Shown here in pieces: positions 23,284 through 31,525 of a DNA stretch of 39,247 nt (its first letter is position 1; each line of letters begins with the position of its first letter). Both the position numbers and the translations under genes were made by a program. The notes under the pieces were generated by a model. It searched no databases. It was not told the DNA's origin and saw only the letters and a program-made list of their open reading frames with translations. Origin of the DNA: Williamwhitmania taraxaci (lineage in GTDB: Bacteria; Bacteroidota; Bacteroidia; Bacteroidales; Williamwhitmaniaceae); NCBI RefSeq assembly GCF_900096565.1, contig NZ_FMYP01000039.1:1-39247 (forward strand), written 5' to 3'.

Positions 23284-24132
23284 TTATTTTGAGTCAAACT
23301 TAATATTGTCAATTAGCCTAATATTTCCAGCTTTTACGGTGATACATCCTATCGTATCATCGCCTAGGTGCCATGTCGTAATGGGTTCGAGTGTTTTAAA
23401 ATTTACTATTTCGAAGTATTCTACCTCTAACAGTGGATTTGAATTAATTTGCTCTACCACCCATTTTTTTAACTCGATTACGCCCACCTCACCCTTTTTA
23501 CGCTTGGCTTCAGAAAGAGTTTTTGCAATCAGCGGGGCACTTTTTCGATGCTCAGGCGTTAGCAGTAGGTTGCGTGAACTTAAGGCTAATCCATCTGATT
23601 CTCTAATAATTGGACAGGAAACAATGTTCACGGACTGCCCCGTGAGATTTACCATTCGCCGGATTACAGCAATCTGCTGAAAATCCTTTTCTCCAAAGTA
23701 GGCGGTGTGTGGTTTAACAATTTCGAATAGCCGGTGAACTACCTTGGCTACACCTTGGAAGTGGCCGGGGCGATGCTTTCCCTCCATTATAGTATCTAAA
23801 AAACCTAGGTCAAAGGAAGTGGTATCGGCTGTAGGATATACTTCCTTTTCGGTTGGTGCAAAAACCACGTCACAACCAACTGACCGAAGAAGGTTAAGGT
23901 CCTCCTCCAGATTTCGGGGATAATTCTTCAGATCATTGGGATCGTTGAACTGGGCTGGATTAACAAAGATGCTTACAACGCAAACATCGTTTTCGGCGAC
24001 ACACCGAGTCACAAGAGACACATGCCCCTCGTGCAGTGCACCCATGGAGGGAACAAAGCCTATTTTTTTGTCAGCCTTGACAAGTTCATTCAGGTAGCTC
24101 TGTAAGTCAACAACTTTCTCAAAAACCCTCAT
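23284..24132 (-). CDS. panC: Pantothenate synthetase
   Basis: A 282-residue enzyme joining pantoate and beta-alanine with ATP to make pantothenate, the coenzyme A precursor. Motifs: 'VPSMGALHEGHVSLV' (27-41, with HEGH at 34-37), 'SIFVNPAQFNDPNDL', 'GKHRPGHFQGVAKVV', 'FGEKDFQQIAVIRRM' and 'LSSRNLLLTPEHR'. It leads the operon panC-panD-flippase-rfaE2-radA. A -7 element TAACTTTG on the minus strand lies at 24206-24213, about 75 bases upstream. Confidence 0.98.
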   Translation of the reverse strand: MRVFEKVVDLQSYLNELVKADKKIGFVPSMGALHEGHVSLVTRCVAENDVCVVSIFVNPAQFNDPNDLKNYPRNLEEDLNLLRSVGCDVVFAPTEKEVYPTADTTSFDLGFLDTIMEGKHRPGHFQGVAKVVHRLFEIVKPHTAYFGEKDFQQIAVIRRMVNLTGQSVNIVSCPIIRESDGLALSSRNLLLTPEHRKSAPLIAKTLSEAKRKKGEVGVIELKKWVVEQINSNPLLEVEYFEIVNFKTLEPITTWHLGDDTIGCITVKAGNIRLIDNIKFDSK

Positions 24133-24296
24133 TCTGTAGTGTTTTTTGTGACTGCAGCAATTTCTTTTATTGAGTTTGCTGTAGGTTTAATCTTTTTCAA
24201 GGCAGCAAAGTTAGCTATTCCTTTTAATAGAGCTATTCCATATGGCATGTTATTTCGGTATCGTTTTTGTTGCTTTTAGGTAATGCAAGAAATCGT

Positions 24297-24331
24297 TTTG
24301 TAATCAATACCCAAATTTTTTAGTACCTTTG
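24297..24331 (+). promoter_or_regulatory. Promoter of the GT5-like / DUF4270 / glmS operon
   Basis: TTTG at 24297-24300, a 23-base spacer (slightly long), then a perfect TACCTTTG at 24324-24331, 44 bases before the ATG. The 243-base intergenic region also carries the divergent panC promoter and two copies of AGCTATTCC (24213-24221 and 24232-24240). Confidence 0.6.
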
Positions 24332-24375
24332 CAGCAACTTGCACGCATATTACCCAAAAGATAAGCATCACCAGA

Positions 24376-25209
24376 ATGAAAAACGCTAGGGTTCTTTTCA
24401 TTTCACAGGAGATTACACCTTATCTACCTGAGAGTGAATTATCAGTTATAGGTCGATATCTTCCACAGGGGATTCAGGATAAGGGGAAGGAAATCAGAAC
24501 ATTCATGCCTCGCTTTGGAAGCATAAATGAACGGAGAAACCAACTCCACGAAGTGATCCGATTGTCAGGTATGAATTTGATAATCAGCGATACTGATCAC
24601 CCCTTAATTATTAAGGTTGCATCCATCCAATCGGCTAGGATGCAGGTTTACTTTATCGACAATGAGGATTATTTTCATCGGAAGAATACCGTAATGGAGG
24701 ACGATGGTACCTACTTTGCCGACAACGATGAGCGAATGATCTTTTTTGCACGAGGAGTGCTGGAGACAGTTCGCAAACTGCGCTGGGTTCCGGACATTGT
24801 GCACTGTCACGGTTGGTTTACCGCCGCCGCCCCATTGTACGTTAAAAAAGCATTTAAGGAGGATCCCATTTTTTCTCATTCCAAGGTGGTTTACTCTGTT
24901 TATAACGACGAATATCCTGAAACGCTTGCCGCTGGCTTTAAGTCGAAATTGCTTACGGAAGGGGTTAAGGGTAAGGATCTGGAGTTAGCCGTAAATAGCA
25001 CATGGGAGAATATCACCAAGTTAGCTCTGCAGTACTCCGATGCCGCCATTATTGGATCACAAACAATAAATCCAAACATTTCCAGTTTTCTTGAGCAGTA
25101 CAACAAACCCGTTTTAGGATTTGAAGGTACGGATACATACCTGGATGCGTATTCAAACTTTTACGACGAATTAATCAACACAAAAAGTCATGGCTCAACA
25201 AAAAAATAG
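24376..25209 (+). CDS. Starch/glycogen-synthase-like protein, GT5 N-terminal domain only
   Basis: A 277-residue protein matching only the N-terminal Rossmann half of GT5 glycogen/starch synthases: 'ARVLFISQEITPYLPES', 'FMPRFGSINERRNQLHEVIR', 'VYFIDNEDYFHRK', 'DDGTYFADNDERMIFFARGVLETVRKL' in pieces, and 'PDIVHCHGWFTAAAP' (about 137-151). Full synthases have about 480 residues; the C-terminal GT1 domain is missing. The glucosyl-binding K-x-G-G-L loop is also replaced (TPYLPESEL). It may be non-catalytic or have another role. Such short versions beside panC are common in this phylum as I recall. The next gene overlaps it by 20 bases. Confidence 0.8.
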   Translation: MKNARVLFISQEITPYLPESELSVIGRYLPQGIQDKGKEIRTFMPRFGSINERRNQLHEVIRLSGMNLIISDTDHPLIIKVASIQSARMQVYFIDNEDYFHRKNTVMEDDGTYFADNDERMIFFARGVLETVRKLRWVPDIVHCHGWFTAAAPLYVKKAFKEDPIFSHSKVVYSVYNDEYPETLAAGFKSKLLTEGVKGKDLELAVNSTWENITKLALQYSDAAIIGSQTINPNISSFLEQYNKPVLGFEGTDTYLDAYSNFYDELINTKSHGSTKK

Positions 25210-26596
25210 CTATAAAAAGAATATAATGCGCTCACTTTTAGCAGCACTATTTATCTCAACAATCGCCGTAGTAGGATGTACCGACGATCAATCTACAGTA
25301 GGAAGTGGGTTTATTCCTGAAGGTAGTAGACTTAATGTGATAGTTGATACTATCAAGAATATTGATGCGTACACGGTTACTCAAGATTCAATTCTCACAG
25401 GCAACTTTATTGCTGGGCCAATTGGGTCAATGACTAATCCTTTTCTAGGAAAGACAACTACCACTTTGGCTACTGAGTTGTATGCTTACTACATTGATAC
25501 AAATCTATTTCGGAAAGAAAATAAGCGTGTGCTGGATTCAGTTATCATTATTTTAGATGTGACAAATAATGTAGGTCTCAAAGGAAAACCTGTAAGCGTA
25601 TCTCTACACGAACTGACAAAGAATCTAGACACACTAAAGACCTACTATTCGAATAGTGAGATAAGTGATTTCAACTCCAATGCAGTAGTATCGTTTACGC
25701 TTACAAAAAAAGAACAGAAAAGAATCGCTTTGATTCCAGGAAAAGATCTTATTGCAGAAAGAATCGGGAATGCTTTGATTAATACTTCACGAGACACAAT
25801 GGTGAATACAGGCTTGTTTCGGAATAAATTCAAGGGTTTTTTCCTTCGTGTAGATCCGGCCGAATCGGGGGCGTTCTATTTTTTAAACTTATCGTCAACT
25901 AATTCGCAAATCCTCGTTAAGTATCATGTTACCACTATAAAGGATGGAGTGGAGAAAGCAAATGAGGCCTCCCTTCCATTTTACTTTTTTAACAAAAAAG
26001 GCTTTTCTCAACGATTTATCTCCATAAAGAAGGATGACACAACGGCGGATCCTATCCTTAAGCCAACATATACAGTTGATGCGCTGAATAATAAGACTGT
26101 GGTATACAGTAGTTCAATGGGTGGAGCAATAACTTTAATCGACCTAAAACGATTACTTGATTGGAAGAAGGACGTGTTCAAGGATACTGCTTTCATTATT
26201 AGCCGAGCTGAATTGGTAGTTGAGTACGAGAGTTCTACTCAAACCGAATCGGATAGGATTCCCTCAAAACTCGGTGTTTTCACAAAGAGTAGCGATGGAA
26301 ACTATATGCCAATATTTGATTTAAAGCTTGAGTCAGATAAGTCTCTCGTAGGAACATATGGGGGATTATTTCAAAAGGGGAGAATGAGTTACTCGACAAA
26401 TATTACTCGGCATCTCCAATCAGTGTTAAGCAAGTTGGATGTTTCGAGCAAAATTTATTTAATTCCGCTTGCTGTAGGTCAGGTACCAGTTAATGAGAAT
26501 ACTAGTTTCTTTGAAGATTATATTTATGGTGCTTTTAAAAACACTAGTTCGTCACCAATAAAAGTTGTAATTACTTATTCAAAAATAAAGAAATAG
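25190..26596 (+). CDS. DUF4270-family lipoprotein
   Basis: A 468-residue predicted lipoprotein with signal peptide 'RSLLAALFISTIAVVGC' and Cys30 as the lipidation site, followed by DD, which would favour staying at the inner membrane by the E. coli rule (uncertain in this phylum). The body resembles DUF4270: 'STVGSGFIPEG', 'DSILTGNFIAGPIGSMTNPFLGKTTTTL' in parts, and a C-terminal 'VVITYSKIKK'. An alternative start at 25226 trims 12 residues and does not overlap the previous gene. It stops immediately before glmS (no gap). Function unknown; the gene context suggests the cell envelope. Confidence 0.8.
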   Translation: MAQQKNSYKKNIMRSLLAALFISTIAVVGCTDDQSTVGSGFIPEGSRLNVIVDTIKNIDAYTVTQDSILTGNFIAGPIGSMTNPFLGKTTTTLATELYAYYIDTNLFRKENKRVLDSVIIILDVTNNVGLKGKPVSVSLHELTKNLDTLKTYYSNSEISDFNSNAVVSFTLTKKEQKRIALIPGKDLIAERIGNALINTSRDTMVNTGLFRNKFKGFFLRVDPAESGAFYFLNLSSTNSQILVKYHVTTIKDGVEKANEASLPFYFFNKKGFSQRFISIKKDDTTADPILKPTYTVDALNNKTVVYSSSMGGAITLIDLKRLLDWKKDVFKDTAFIISRAELVVEYESSTQTESDRIPSKLGVFTKSSDGNYMPIFDLKLESDKSLVGTYGGLFQKGRMSYSTNITRHLQSVLSKLDVSSKIYLIPLAVGQVPVNENTSFFEDYIYGAFKNTSSSPIKVVITYSKIKK

Positions 26597-28432
26597 ATGT
26601 GTGGTATCGTTGCTTACATAGGGAATAAGCAAGCTTTTCCCATTATTATAAGTGGCCTTAAGCGGCTTGAGTATCGCGGTTACGATTCAGCTGGTATCGC
26701 GCTTTTTAACGAAGGCGTTAAGGTATATAAATGCAAGGGGAAGGTTAGCGATTTAGAAGTTCACACAACCGGTGAGGATGTTTCCGGAACATTGGGGATT
26801 GGCCATACTCGATGGGCTACCCACGGTGAACCAAACGATGTGAATGCACATCCACATACCTCGCAAAGGGGCTACGTTACGCTAATTCATAATGGTATTA
26901 TTGAGAACTACGGAGAACTTCGTAGAAAACTTGAGAGGCGTGGTTATGAGTTTAAAAGTGAAACAGACACAGAGGTACTGGTAAACCTAATCGAGTATAT
27001 TTACCTAAAAGGTGATGTTTCCTGCGAAATTGCTGTACGCTTGGCACTTTCAAAAGTGATTGGAGCATTCGGCCTTGCCATAATTTTCAACGAAGATCCC
27101 GATCTATTGATCGGTGCACGTAGGGGAAGTCCTCTCGTTATTGGTGTGGGTAATAAAGAGTATTTCCTTGCTTCCGATGCAACGCCAATCATTGAGCATA
27201 CCAACAGCGTTATATTCATGAACGATGATGATGTTGCCGTGATTCGTAGGGGGGAATTAACCCTTAAGACAATCGACAATAATCTTCTTGAACCCGAAAT
27301 ACAGACTATTGATCTCGATATTGAAGAGATTGAAAAGGGTGGATTCGATCATTTTATGCTAAAGGAGATATTCGAACAACCTCGTTCGATAAAGGATACT
27401 TTTAGAGGCAGACTCTCTGCCGATCTAAATGATATTCATCTTGGTGGTTTATACAGTGTATTGCCACGGCTCGTTGAGGCAAAACGTATTATTCTAATCG
27501 GCTGTGGAACATCTTGGCACGCTGCTTTACTGGGTGAATACCTCATCGAAGAGTTGGCGCGTATACCTGTTGAGGTAGAGTATGCATCTGAGTTTCGCTA
27601 TAGAAACCCAGTGATTTATCCGGATGATGTAGTCATTGCCATTAGTCAGAGTGGAGAAACCGCCGACACGCTTGCCGCTATTAAGCTGGCAAAGAGTAGA
27701 GGTGCCATGGTGTTGGGTATTTGCAATGTTGTTGGATCGAGCATACCTCGAGAAACCCATGCAGGGGTATACACTCATGCTGGTCCTGAGATTGGGGTTG
27801 CTTCCACCAAGGCATTTACTGCTCAGGTTACTGTTTTAACGATGATAGCCATTCTTCTTGGCAAGCACAGGAAAACGGTTACGAACGAGTTGGCGACTAC
27901 GCTTATAAACGAGTTGGGATCGATACCTGCCAAGATAGAACGAATTCTAGAATCGAATAGCAAGATAGAGGCGATTGCTCGTCTTTTTAAAGACTCTACC
28001 AATTTTCTCTATCTGGGCCGAGGATACTTTTTCCCAGTTGCGCTTGAGGGTGCTTTGAAACTTAAGGAGATATCTTATATTCACGCGGAGGGTTATCCCG
28101 CTGCTGAGATGAAGCATGGTCCAATTGCGCTTATCGACGATAAGATGCCGGTAGTCGTAATTGCCGCAAAGGATAGTTCATACGACAAAGTCGTAAGTAA
28201 TATTCAGGAAGTAAAGGCTCGTAAAGGAATTGTGATTGCCATTGTTTCGGAGGGCGATACAACGATAAAAGGAATGGCCGATTATACCATTGAAATTCCC
28301 GAGGTTCATGAGACCATGGAGGGATTGCTCGCCGTAGTTCCACTACAACTGCTCTCTTACCATATTGCCCTAATGAGGGGGTGTAATGTCGATCAACCAA
28401 GGAACCTTGCAAAATCGGTTACAGTAGAATAG
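26597..28432 (+). CDS. glmS: Glutamine-fructose-6-phosphate aminotransferase (isomerizing)
   Basis: A 611-residue enzyme making glucosamine 6-phosphate from fructose 6-phosphate and glutamine, the first step to UDP-GlcNAc for peptidoglycan and LPS. The N-terminal glutaminase begins MCGIVAYIG with nucleophile Cys2, followed by 'LEYRGYDSAGIAL' and 'GHTRWATHGEPND'. Two SIS domains follow: 'GCGTSWHAALLGEYLIEELA', 'SQSGETADTLAAI' and 'GRGYFFPVALEGALKLKEIS' (in parts). The C-terminal loop ends 'NLAKSVTVE' as usual. Its ATG directly follows the previous stop codon. No riboswitch or ribozyme is seen upstream. Confidence 0.98.
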   Translation: MCGIVAYIGNKQAFPIIISGLKRLEYRGYDSAGIALFNEGVKVYKCKGKVSDLEVHTTGEDVSGTLGIGHTRWATHGEPNDVNAHPHTSQRGYVTLIHNGIIENYGELRRKLERRGYEFKSETDTEVLVNLIEYIYLKGDVSCEIAVRLALSKVIGAFGLAIIFNEDPDLLIGARRGSPLVIGVGNKEYFLASDATPIIEHTNSVIFMNDDDVAVIRRGELTLKTIDNNLLEPEIQTIDLDIEEIEKGGFDHFMLKEIFEQPRSIKDTFRGRLSADLNDIHLGGLYSVLPRLVEAKRIILIGCGTSWHAALLGEYLIEELARIPVEVEYASEFRYRNPVIYPDDVVIAISQSGETADTLAAIKLAKSRGAMVLGICNVVGSSIPRETHAGVYTHAGPEIGVASTKAFTAQVTVLTMIAILLGKHRKTVTNELATTLINELGSIPAKIERILESNSKIEAIARLFKDSTNFLYLGRGYFFPVALEGALKLKEISYIHAEGYPAAEMKHGPIALIDDKMPVVVIAAKDSSYDKVVSNIQEVKARKGIVIAIVSEGDTTIKGMADYTIEIPEVHETMEGLLAVVPLQLLSYHIALMRGCNVDQPRNLAKSVTVE

Positions 28433-28459
28433 AAAAAGGCCCCATTTGGGGCCTTTTTT
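28433..28459 (+). terminator. Intrinsic terminator after glmS
   Basis: Stem GGCCCC (28438-28443) with GGGGCC (28448-28453), loop ATTT, extended by A-run and T-run, six T. Confidence 0.9.
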
Positions 28460-28476
28460 ATTTCATAAAGGTGAGA

Positions 28477-29514
28477 CTATTGTGTAATATTTACCTTGGA
28501 TCTATACCTTTTCTCCCACTCCCACGCACTTCGCATGGTGTCCTCAATGGTTTCCTTGGCACTCCACCCCAACTCTTTATTTGCAAAGGCCGTATCGGCC
28601 CAAACTTTCTCGATATCGCCAGCGCGACGATCTACAATACTGTAGGGTAACTTTACGCCCGTAGCGTTTTCAAATGCCTTGATAACTTCCAATACGGAGA
28701 GCCCTGTTCCGGTTCCGAGGTTGAATACTTCCACGGCTTTTTTTCCCTTATTTGTTAAAAGACGGTCTACTGCAATAACGTGGGCCTTGGCAAGGTCTAC
28801 CACGTTTATATAGTCCCTTACTGGAGTTCCGTCGGGGGTATTATAATCGTTTCCAAACACCTTCAGCTCACTTCTTAGCCCATATGCTGTTTGTGTTACA
28901 AATGGGATAAGGTTATTTGGAACGCCAAGAGGTAGCTCACCGATTTCAGCCGAGGGGTGCGCACCAATAGGATTGAAGTAGCGTAGAGCTATGGCCTTAA
29001 TCTCGGGATAGGCTGCAACGGTGTCGACGATTATGTCTTCTGCAATTTGTTTGGTATTCCCATAGGGCGATTCTGCTTTTTTCATTGGTGCTTGCTCGGT
29101 AACCGGAAGCACGTCGGGCTGTCCATATACTGTGCAAGACGAGGAGAATACGATACCTCCGCCTGCATGGGTTTTAATACACTCCAGCAGGTTGATGAGG
29201 GAAAGGAGATTATTTCTGTAGTAAAGTAGTGGTTTTTCAACTGATTCGCCGACTGCCTTAGAGGCTGCAAAGTGGATGGATGCAGCAATTTCGGGATGAC
29301 GGTCGAAAATTGAGGTCATCTCGCTCATGTTGCTGCAATCATTCTGATAGAATATTGGGCGTTTTCCACATATCTTCTCAATTCCATCGAGCGAATCGGT
29401 AGTGGAATTCGATAAATTATCAACTACGATAACATTGTAGTTTTTCTGTAGTAGTTCAACAACTGTATGGGAACCAATATATCCGGTTCCACCAGTAACA
29501 AGTATGGTCTGCAT
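28477..29514 (-). CDS. galE: UDP-glucose 4-epimerase
   Basis: A 345-residue NAD-dependent enzyme interconverting UDP-glucose and UDP-galactose. NAD motif 'VTGGTGYIGSHT' (about 6-17), 'VVDNLSNS', 'FAASKAVGESVEKP', catalytic 'SSSCTVYG' (Ser) and 'YGNTKQIAED' (Tyr-x3-Lys), 'ALRYFNPIGAHPS', 'VRDYINVVDLAKAH' are all present. Length is normal. It probably serves envelope polysaccharide synthesis. Monocistronic; its end is shared with the glmS terminator region. Confidence 0.96.
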   Translation of the reverse strand: MQTILVTGGTGYIGSHTVVELLQKNYNVIVVDNLSNSTTDSLDGIEKICGKRPIFYQNDCSNMSEMTSIFDRHPEIAASIHFAASKAVGESVEKPLLYYRNNLLSLINLLECIKTHAGGGIVFSSSCTVYGQPDVLPVTEQAPMKKAESPYGNTKQIAEDIIVDTVAAYPEIKAIALRYFNPIGAHPSAEIGELPLGVPNNLIPFVTQTAYGLRSELKVFGNDYNTPDGTPVRDYINVVDLAKAHVIAVDRLLTNKGKKAVEVFNLGTGTGLSVLEVIKAFENATGVKLPYSIVDRRAGDIEKVWADTAFANKELGWSAKETIEDTMRSAWEWEKRYRSKVNITQ

Positions 29515-29582
29515 TTTTAATTATTTACGTTGCTCAAAGGTGAAAAAAAAAAACAGTTTTTGAAAAAATCGAGCCAAATGTT

Positions 29583-29612
29583 TTTGAGGTTACCACAATT
29601 ATACTACTTTTG
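29583..29612 (+). promoter_or_regulatory. Promoter of tRNA-Lys
   Basis: TTTG (29583-29586), 18-base spacer, TACTTTTG (29605-29612), ending 24 bases before the tRNA. Confidence 0.75.
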
Positions 29613-29636
29613 CAACCGCAATAGCGAAAGCGAAAG

Positions 29637-29709
29637 CGGTTCGTAGCTCAGTTGGTAGAGCACGTGACTCTTAATCATGGGGTCGAGGGTTCGATCCCCT
29701 CCGAACCGA
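29637..29709 (+). tRNA. tRNA-Lys (anticodon CUU)
   Basis: A 73-base cloverleaf: acceptor CGGTTCG/CGAACCG (7 pairs), D stem GCTC/GAGC, anticodon stem CGTGA/TCATG with loop CTCTTAA (anticodon CTT at 29670-29672), T arm GAGGG-TTCGATC-CCCTC. Discriminator A at 29709. CCA is not encoded. An intrinsic terminator follows directly. Confidence 0.97.
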
Positions 29710-29710
29710 C

Positions 29711-29741
29711 AAACGGAAGGCAAATTTTGCCTTCCGTTTTT
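29711..29741 (+). terminator. Intrinsic terminator after tRNA-Lys
   Basis: Stem AAACGGAAGGCAA (29711-29723) with TTGCCTTCCGTTT (29727-29739), ending in T-rich sequence, two bases after the tRNA end. Confidence 0.88.
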
Positions 29742-29782
29742 GTTTTGGAGTAAATCCAAGTTCGCCCAATCGAGTTTCTCAT

Positions 29783-29790
29783 TATATTTG
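29783..29790 (+). promoter_or_regulatory. -7 element TATATTTG upstream of gltX
   Basis: A perfect TAnnTTTG element 18 bases before the gltX ATG; no clear -33 TTTG at the usual distance. Confidence 0.5.
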
Positions 29791-29808
29791 TGTCTAAATC
29801 TATAACAA

Positions 29809-31338
29809 ATGAAGCAAAGACGAGTTCGTGTCCGTTTCGCACCTAGCCCAACAGGACCGCTGCACATCGGTGGCGTTCGTACCGCACTTTTCAACTACTT
29901 TTTTGCAAAGAAACATGGTGGAGACTTTCTCCTGCGCATTGAGGATACCGATTCGAACCGTTTTGTTCCGGGTGCCGAAGATTATATTGTAAACTCATTG
30001 AAGTGGTGCGGGATTCAAATTGACGAGGGTGTTTCGGTTGGAGGTCCACATGCCCCTTACCGTCAGAGCGAGCGCAGAGATATTTATAAGAAGTATGCCG
30101 ATCAGTTGGTTGCCGGTGGCTTTGCTTACTACGCCTTCGATACACCCGAAGAACTCGATGCCATTCGTGCTAAGTTTGAGGCCGAAGGGAAGACGTTTAC
30201 CTATAATTTTGAAATTAGAACACAGCTGAACACTTCGTTGGTATTGCCCGCTGAGGAGGTTCAGAGTCGCATAAACACGGGTCAAGGCTGGGTTATTCGT
30301 TTTAAAATGCCCGAAAACGAGGAGGTCGAAATGCATGACCTAATTCGCGACAGGGTAGTAGTGAACTCTTCAACGCTCGACGATAAGGTGCTGTTCAAAA
30401 GTGCCGACATGTTACCAACGTACCACCTTGCCAATGTGGTGGATGACTATCTGATGGAAATTAGCCACGTGATTCGTGGGGAAGAATGGTTACCTTCACT
30501 TCCTCTTCATGTGCTTTTGTATCGGGCCTTTGGATGGACGGAGGTTATGCCACTCTTCTCCCATCTACCGCTTTTGCTTAAGCCAACAGGTAATGGAAAG
30601 CTCAGCAAGCGCGATGGTGATAAGTTAGGCTTTCCTGTTTTTCCCCTATTTTGGAAGGCGGAAAACGGTGAAACTGCCCGCGGGTATCGTGAAGACGGTT
30701 ACTTTCCAGAGGCATTTGTAAACTTGCTGGCCTTTTTGGGCTGGAATCCTGGCACCGAGCAGGAACTGTTTACAATGGATGAGCTTATTCAGCTTTTCTC
30801 CCTCGAAAGAGTAAATAAGTCTGGCGCTCGCTTCGATCCTGAAAAGGCAAAGTGGTTCAATCAGCAGTATCTTCGCATGAAGTCCGATGCCGAATTGGCT
30901 ACTCTTTATATGCCAATACTAGAGGAAAAAGGTATATCGGTTCAGACCGAGTATGTTGAGAGCGTTGTTGCACTGGTTAAGGATCGTGCTACTTTCATGT
31001 CTGATTTTTGGCCTTCGTCGAGTTATTTCTTTGTAGCTCCGGATTCCTACGACGAAAAGGTGGTTGCAAAATTCTGGAAAGAAAACATCCCTGCACTAAT
31101 ATCCGAACTTCGCGAGAGAGTTGCAATCATTGCACCATTCTCGCAGGAAAACATCGATAAGGTGGTACACGAATGGGTGGCTGAGAAACAAGTTCCCATG
31201 GGACAGGTGATGAACAATTTTAGGCTTTGCCTTGTTGGTGCTAGCATGGGTCCCGGAGTAGCTCAAATTGCGGCTCTTATCGGTAAGGAGGAAACCCTTA
31301 AGCGTCTCGACGCAGGAATTAAGAATATTAAAGCGTAA
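29809..31338 (+). CDS. gltX: Glutamyl-tRNA synthetase
   Basis: A 509-residue class I synthetase that charges tRNA-Glu. The HIGH motif reads '[13 protein letters not shown]' (10-22), and the KMSKS motif is KLSKR at about 264-268. '[10 protein letters not shown]' follows the first motif as usual. A separate glutaminyl-tRNA synthetase gene at 33342-35042 implies this one need not misacylate tRNA-Gln. It is followed by the Cys-codon leader and the cysteine genes; with no terminator between gltX and the leader, read-through into it is possible. Confidence 0.98.
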   Translation: MKQRRVRVRFAPSPTGPLHIGGVRTALFNYFFAKKHGGDFLLRIEDTDSNRFVPGAEDYIVNSLKWCGIQIDEGVSVGGPHAPYRQSERRDIYKKYADQLVAGGFAYYAFDTPEELDAIRAKFEAEGKTFTYNFEIRTQLNTSLVLPAEEVQSRINTGQGWVIRFKMPENEEVEMHDLIRDRVVVNSSTLDDKVLFKSADMLPTYHLANVVDDYLMEISHVIRGEEWLPSLPLHVLLYRAFGWTEVMPLFSHLPLLLKPTGNGKLSKRDGDKLGFPVFPLFWKAENGETARGYREDGYFPEAFVNLLAFLGWNPGTEQELFTMDELIQLFSLERVNKSGARFDPEKAKWFNQQYLRMKSDAELATLYMPILEEKGISVQTEYVESVVALVKDRATFMSDFWPSSSYFFVAPDSYDEKVVAKFWKENIPALISELRERVAIIAPFSQENIDKVVHEWVAEKQVPMGQVMNNFRLCLVGASMGPGVAQIAALIGKEETLKRLDAGIKNIKA

Positions 31339-31365
31339 TATAAAATGTTGGTTAATAAAGGTTTT

Positions 31366-31446
31366 ATGCATCTCTGTTGTATCTGTTGTTGGTTGCCAAC
31401 ATCAGTAGGAGGGGGCATGTCCTATGTTAATCGCATAGAAGCATGA
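31366..31446 (+). CDS. Cysteine-rich leader peptide (putative attenuator)
   Basis: A 26-codon frame beginning MHLCCICCWLPTS and ending at TGA 31444-31446. Four of the residues at 4, 5, 7 and 8 are cysteine (TGT codons at 31375-31389). An AAGG sequence lies five bases before the ATG. It precedes a terminator and the cysteine biosynthesis genes. Leader peptides rich in the regulated amino acid are known for trp and his operons, and Cys-rich leader frames are known in actinobacteria. Translation is inferred, not shown. Confidence 0.6.
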   Translation: MHLCCICCWLPTSVGGGMSYVNRIEA

Positions 31447-31505
31447 TTTAAAATCTTTACACTATAAGAAATGTAAAGCCCTTCCGATTCGGAAGGGCTT
31501 TTTTT
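31408..31505 (+). promoter_or_regulatory. Putative cysteine attenuator: antiterminator segment and terminator
   Basis: The terminator stem is AAAGCCCTTCC (31475-31485) with GGAAGGGCTTT (31491-31501), loop GATTC, and T-run 31499-31505. GGAGGGG (31408-31414), inside the leader frame, can pair with CCCTTCC (31479-31485), the terminator's 5' arm, over seven positions with one G-U. A third stem CTTTACA/TGTAAAG (31455-31461 with 31472-31478) also competes with the terminator base. Even without attenuation, the hairpin is a clear intrinsic terminator that could end the gltX transcript. Confidence 0.65.
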
Positions 31506-31525
31506 ATGCAATTAAGCTACACACT

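Noticed and set aside
24213-24240. Two AGCTATTCC copies between panC and the GT5-like gene as an operator
   Set aside because: Only two short copies with no dyad symmetry of the whole; noted in the promoter entry but not strong enough for a separate call.
26560-26600. A glmS riboswitch or ribozyme before glmS
   Set aside because: There is no gap; the DUF4270 gene stops directly before the glmS ATG.
31339-31525. A T-box riboswitch in the gltX-cysE gap, as in Bacillus
   Set aside because: The conserved T-box sequence and specifier-loop layout are not visible; the leader-peptide model explains the region better.
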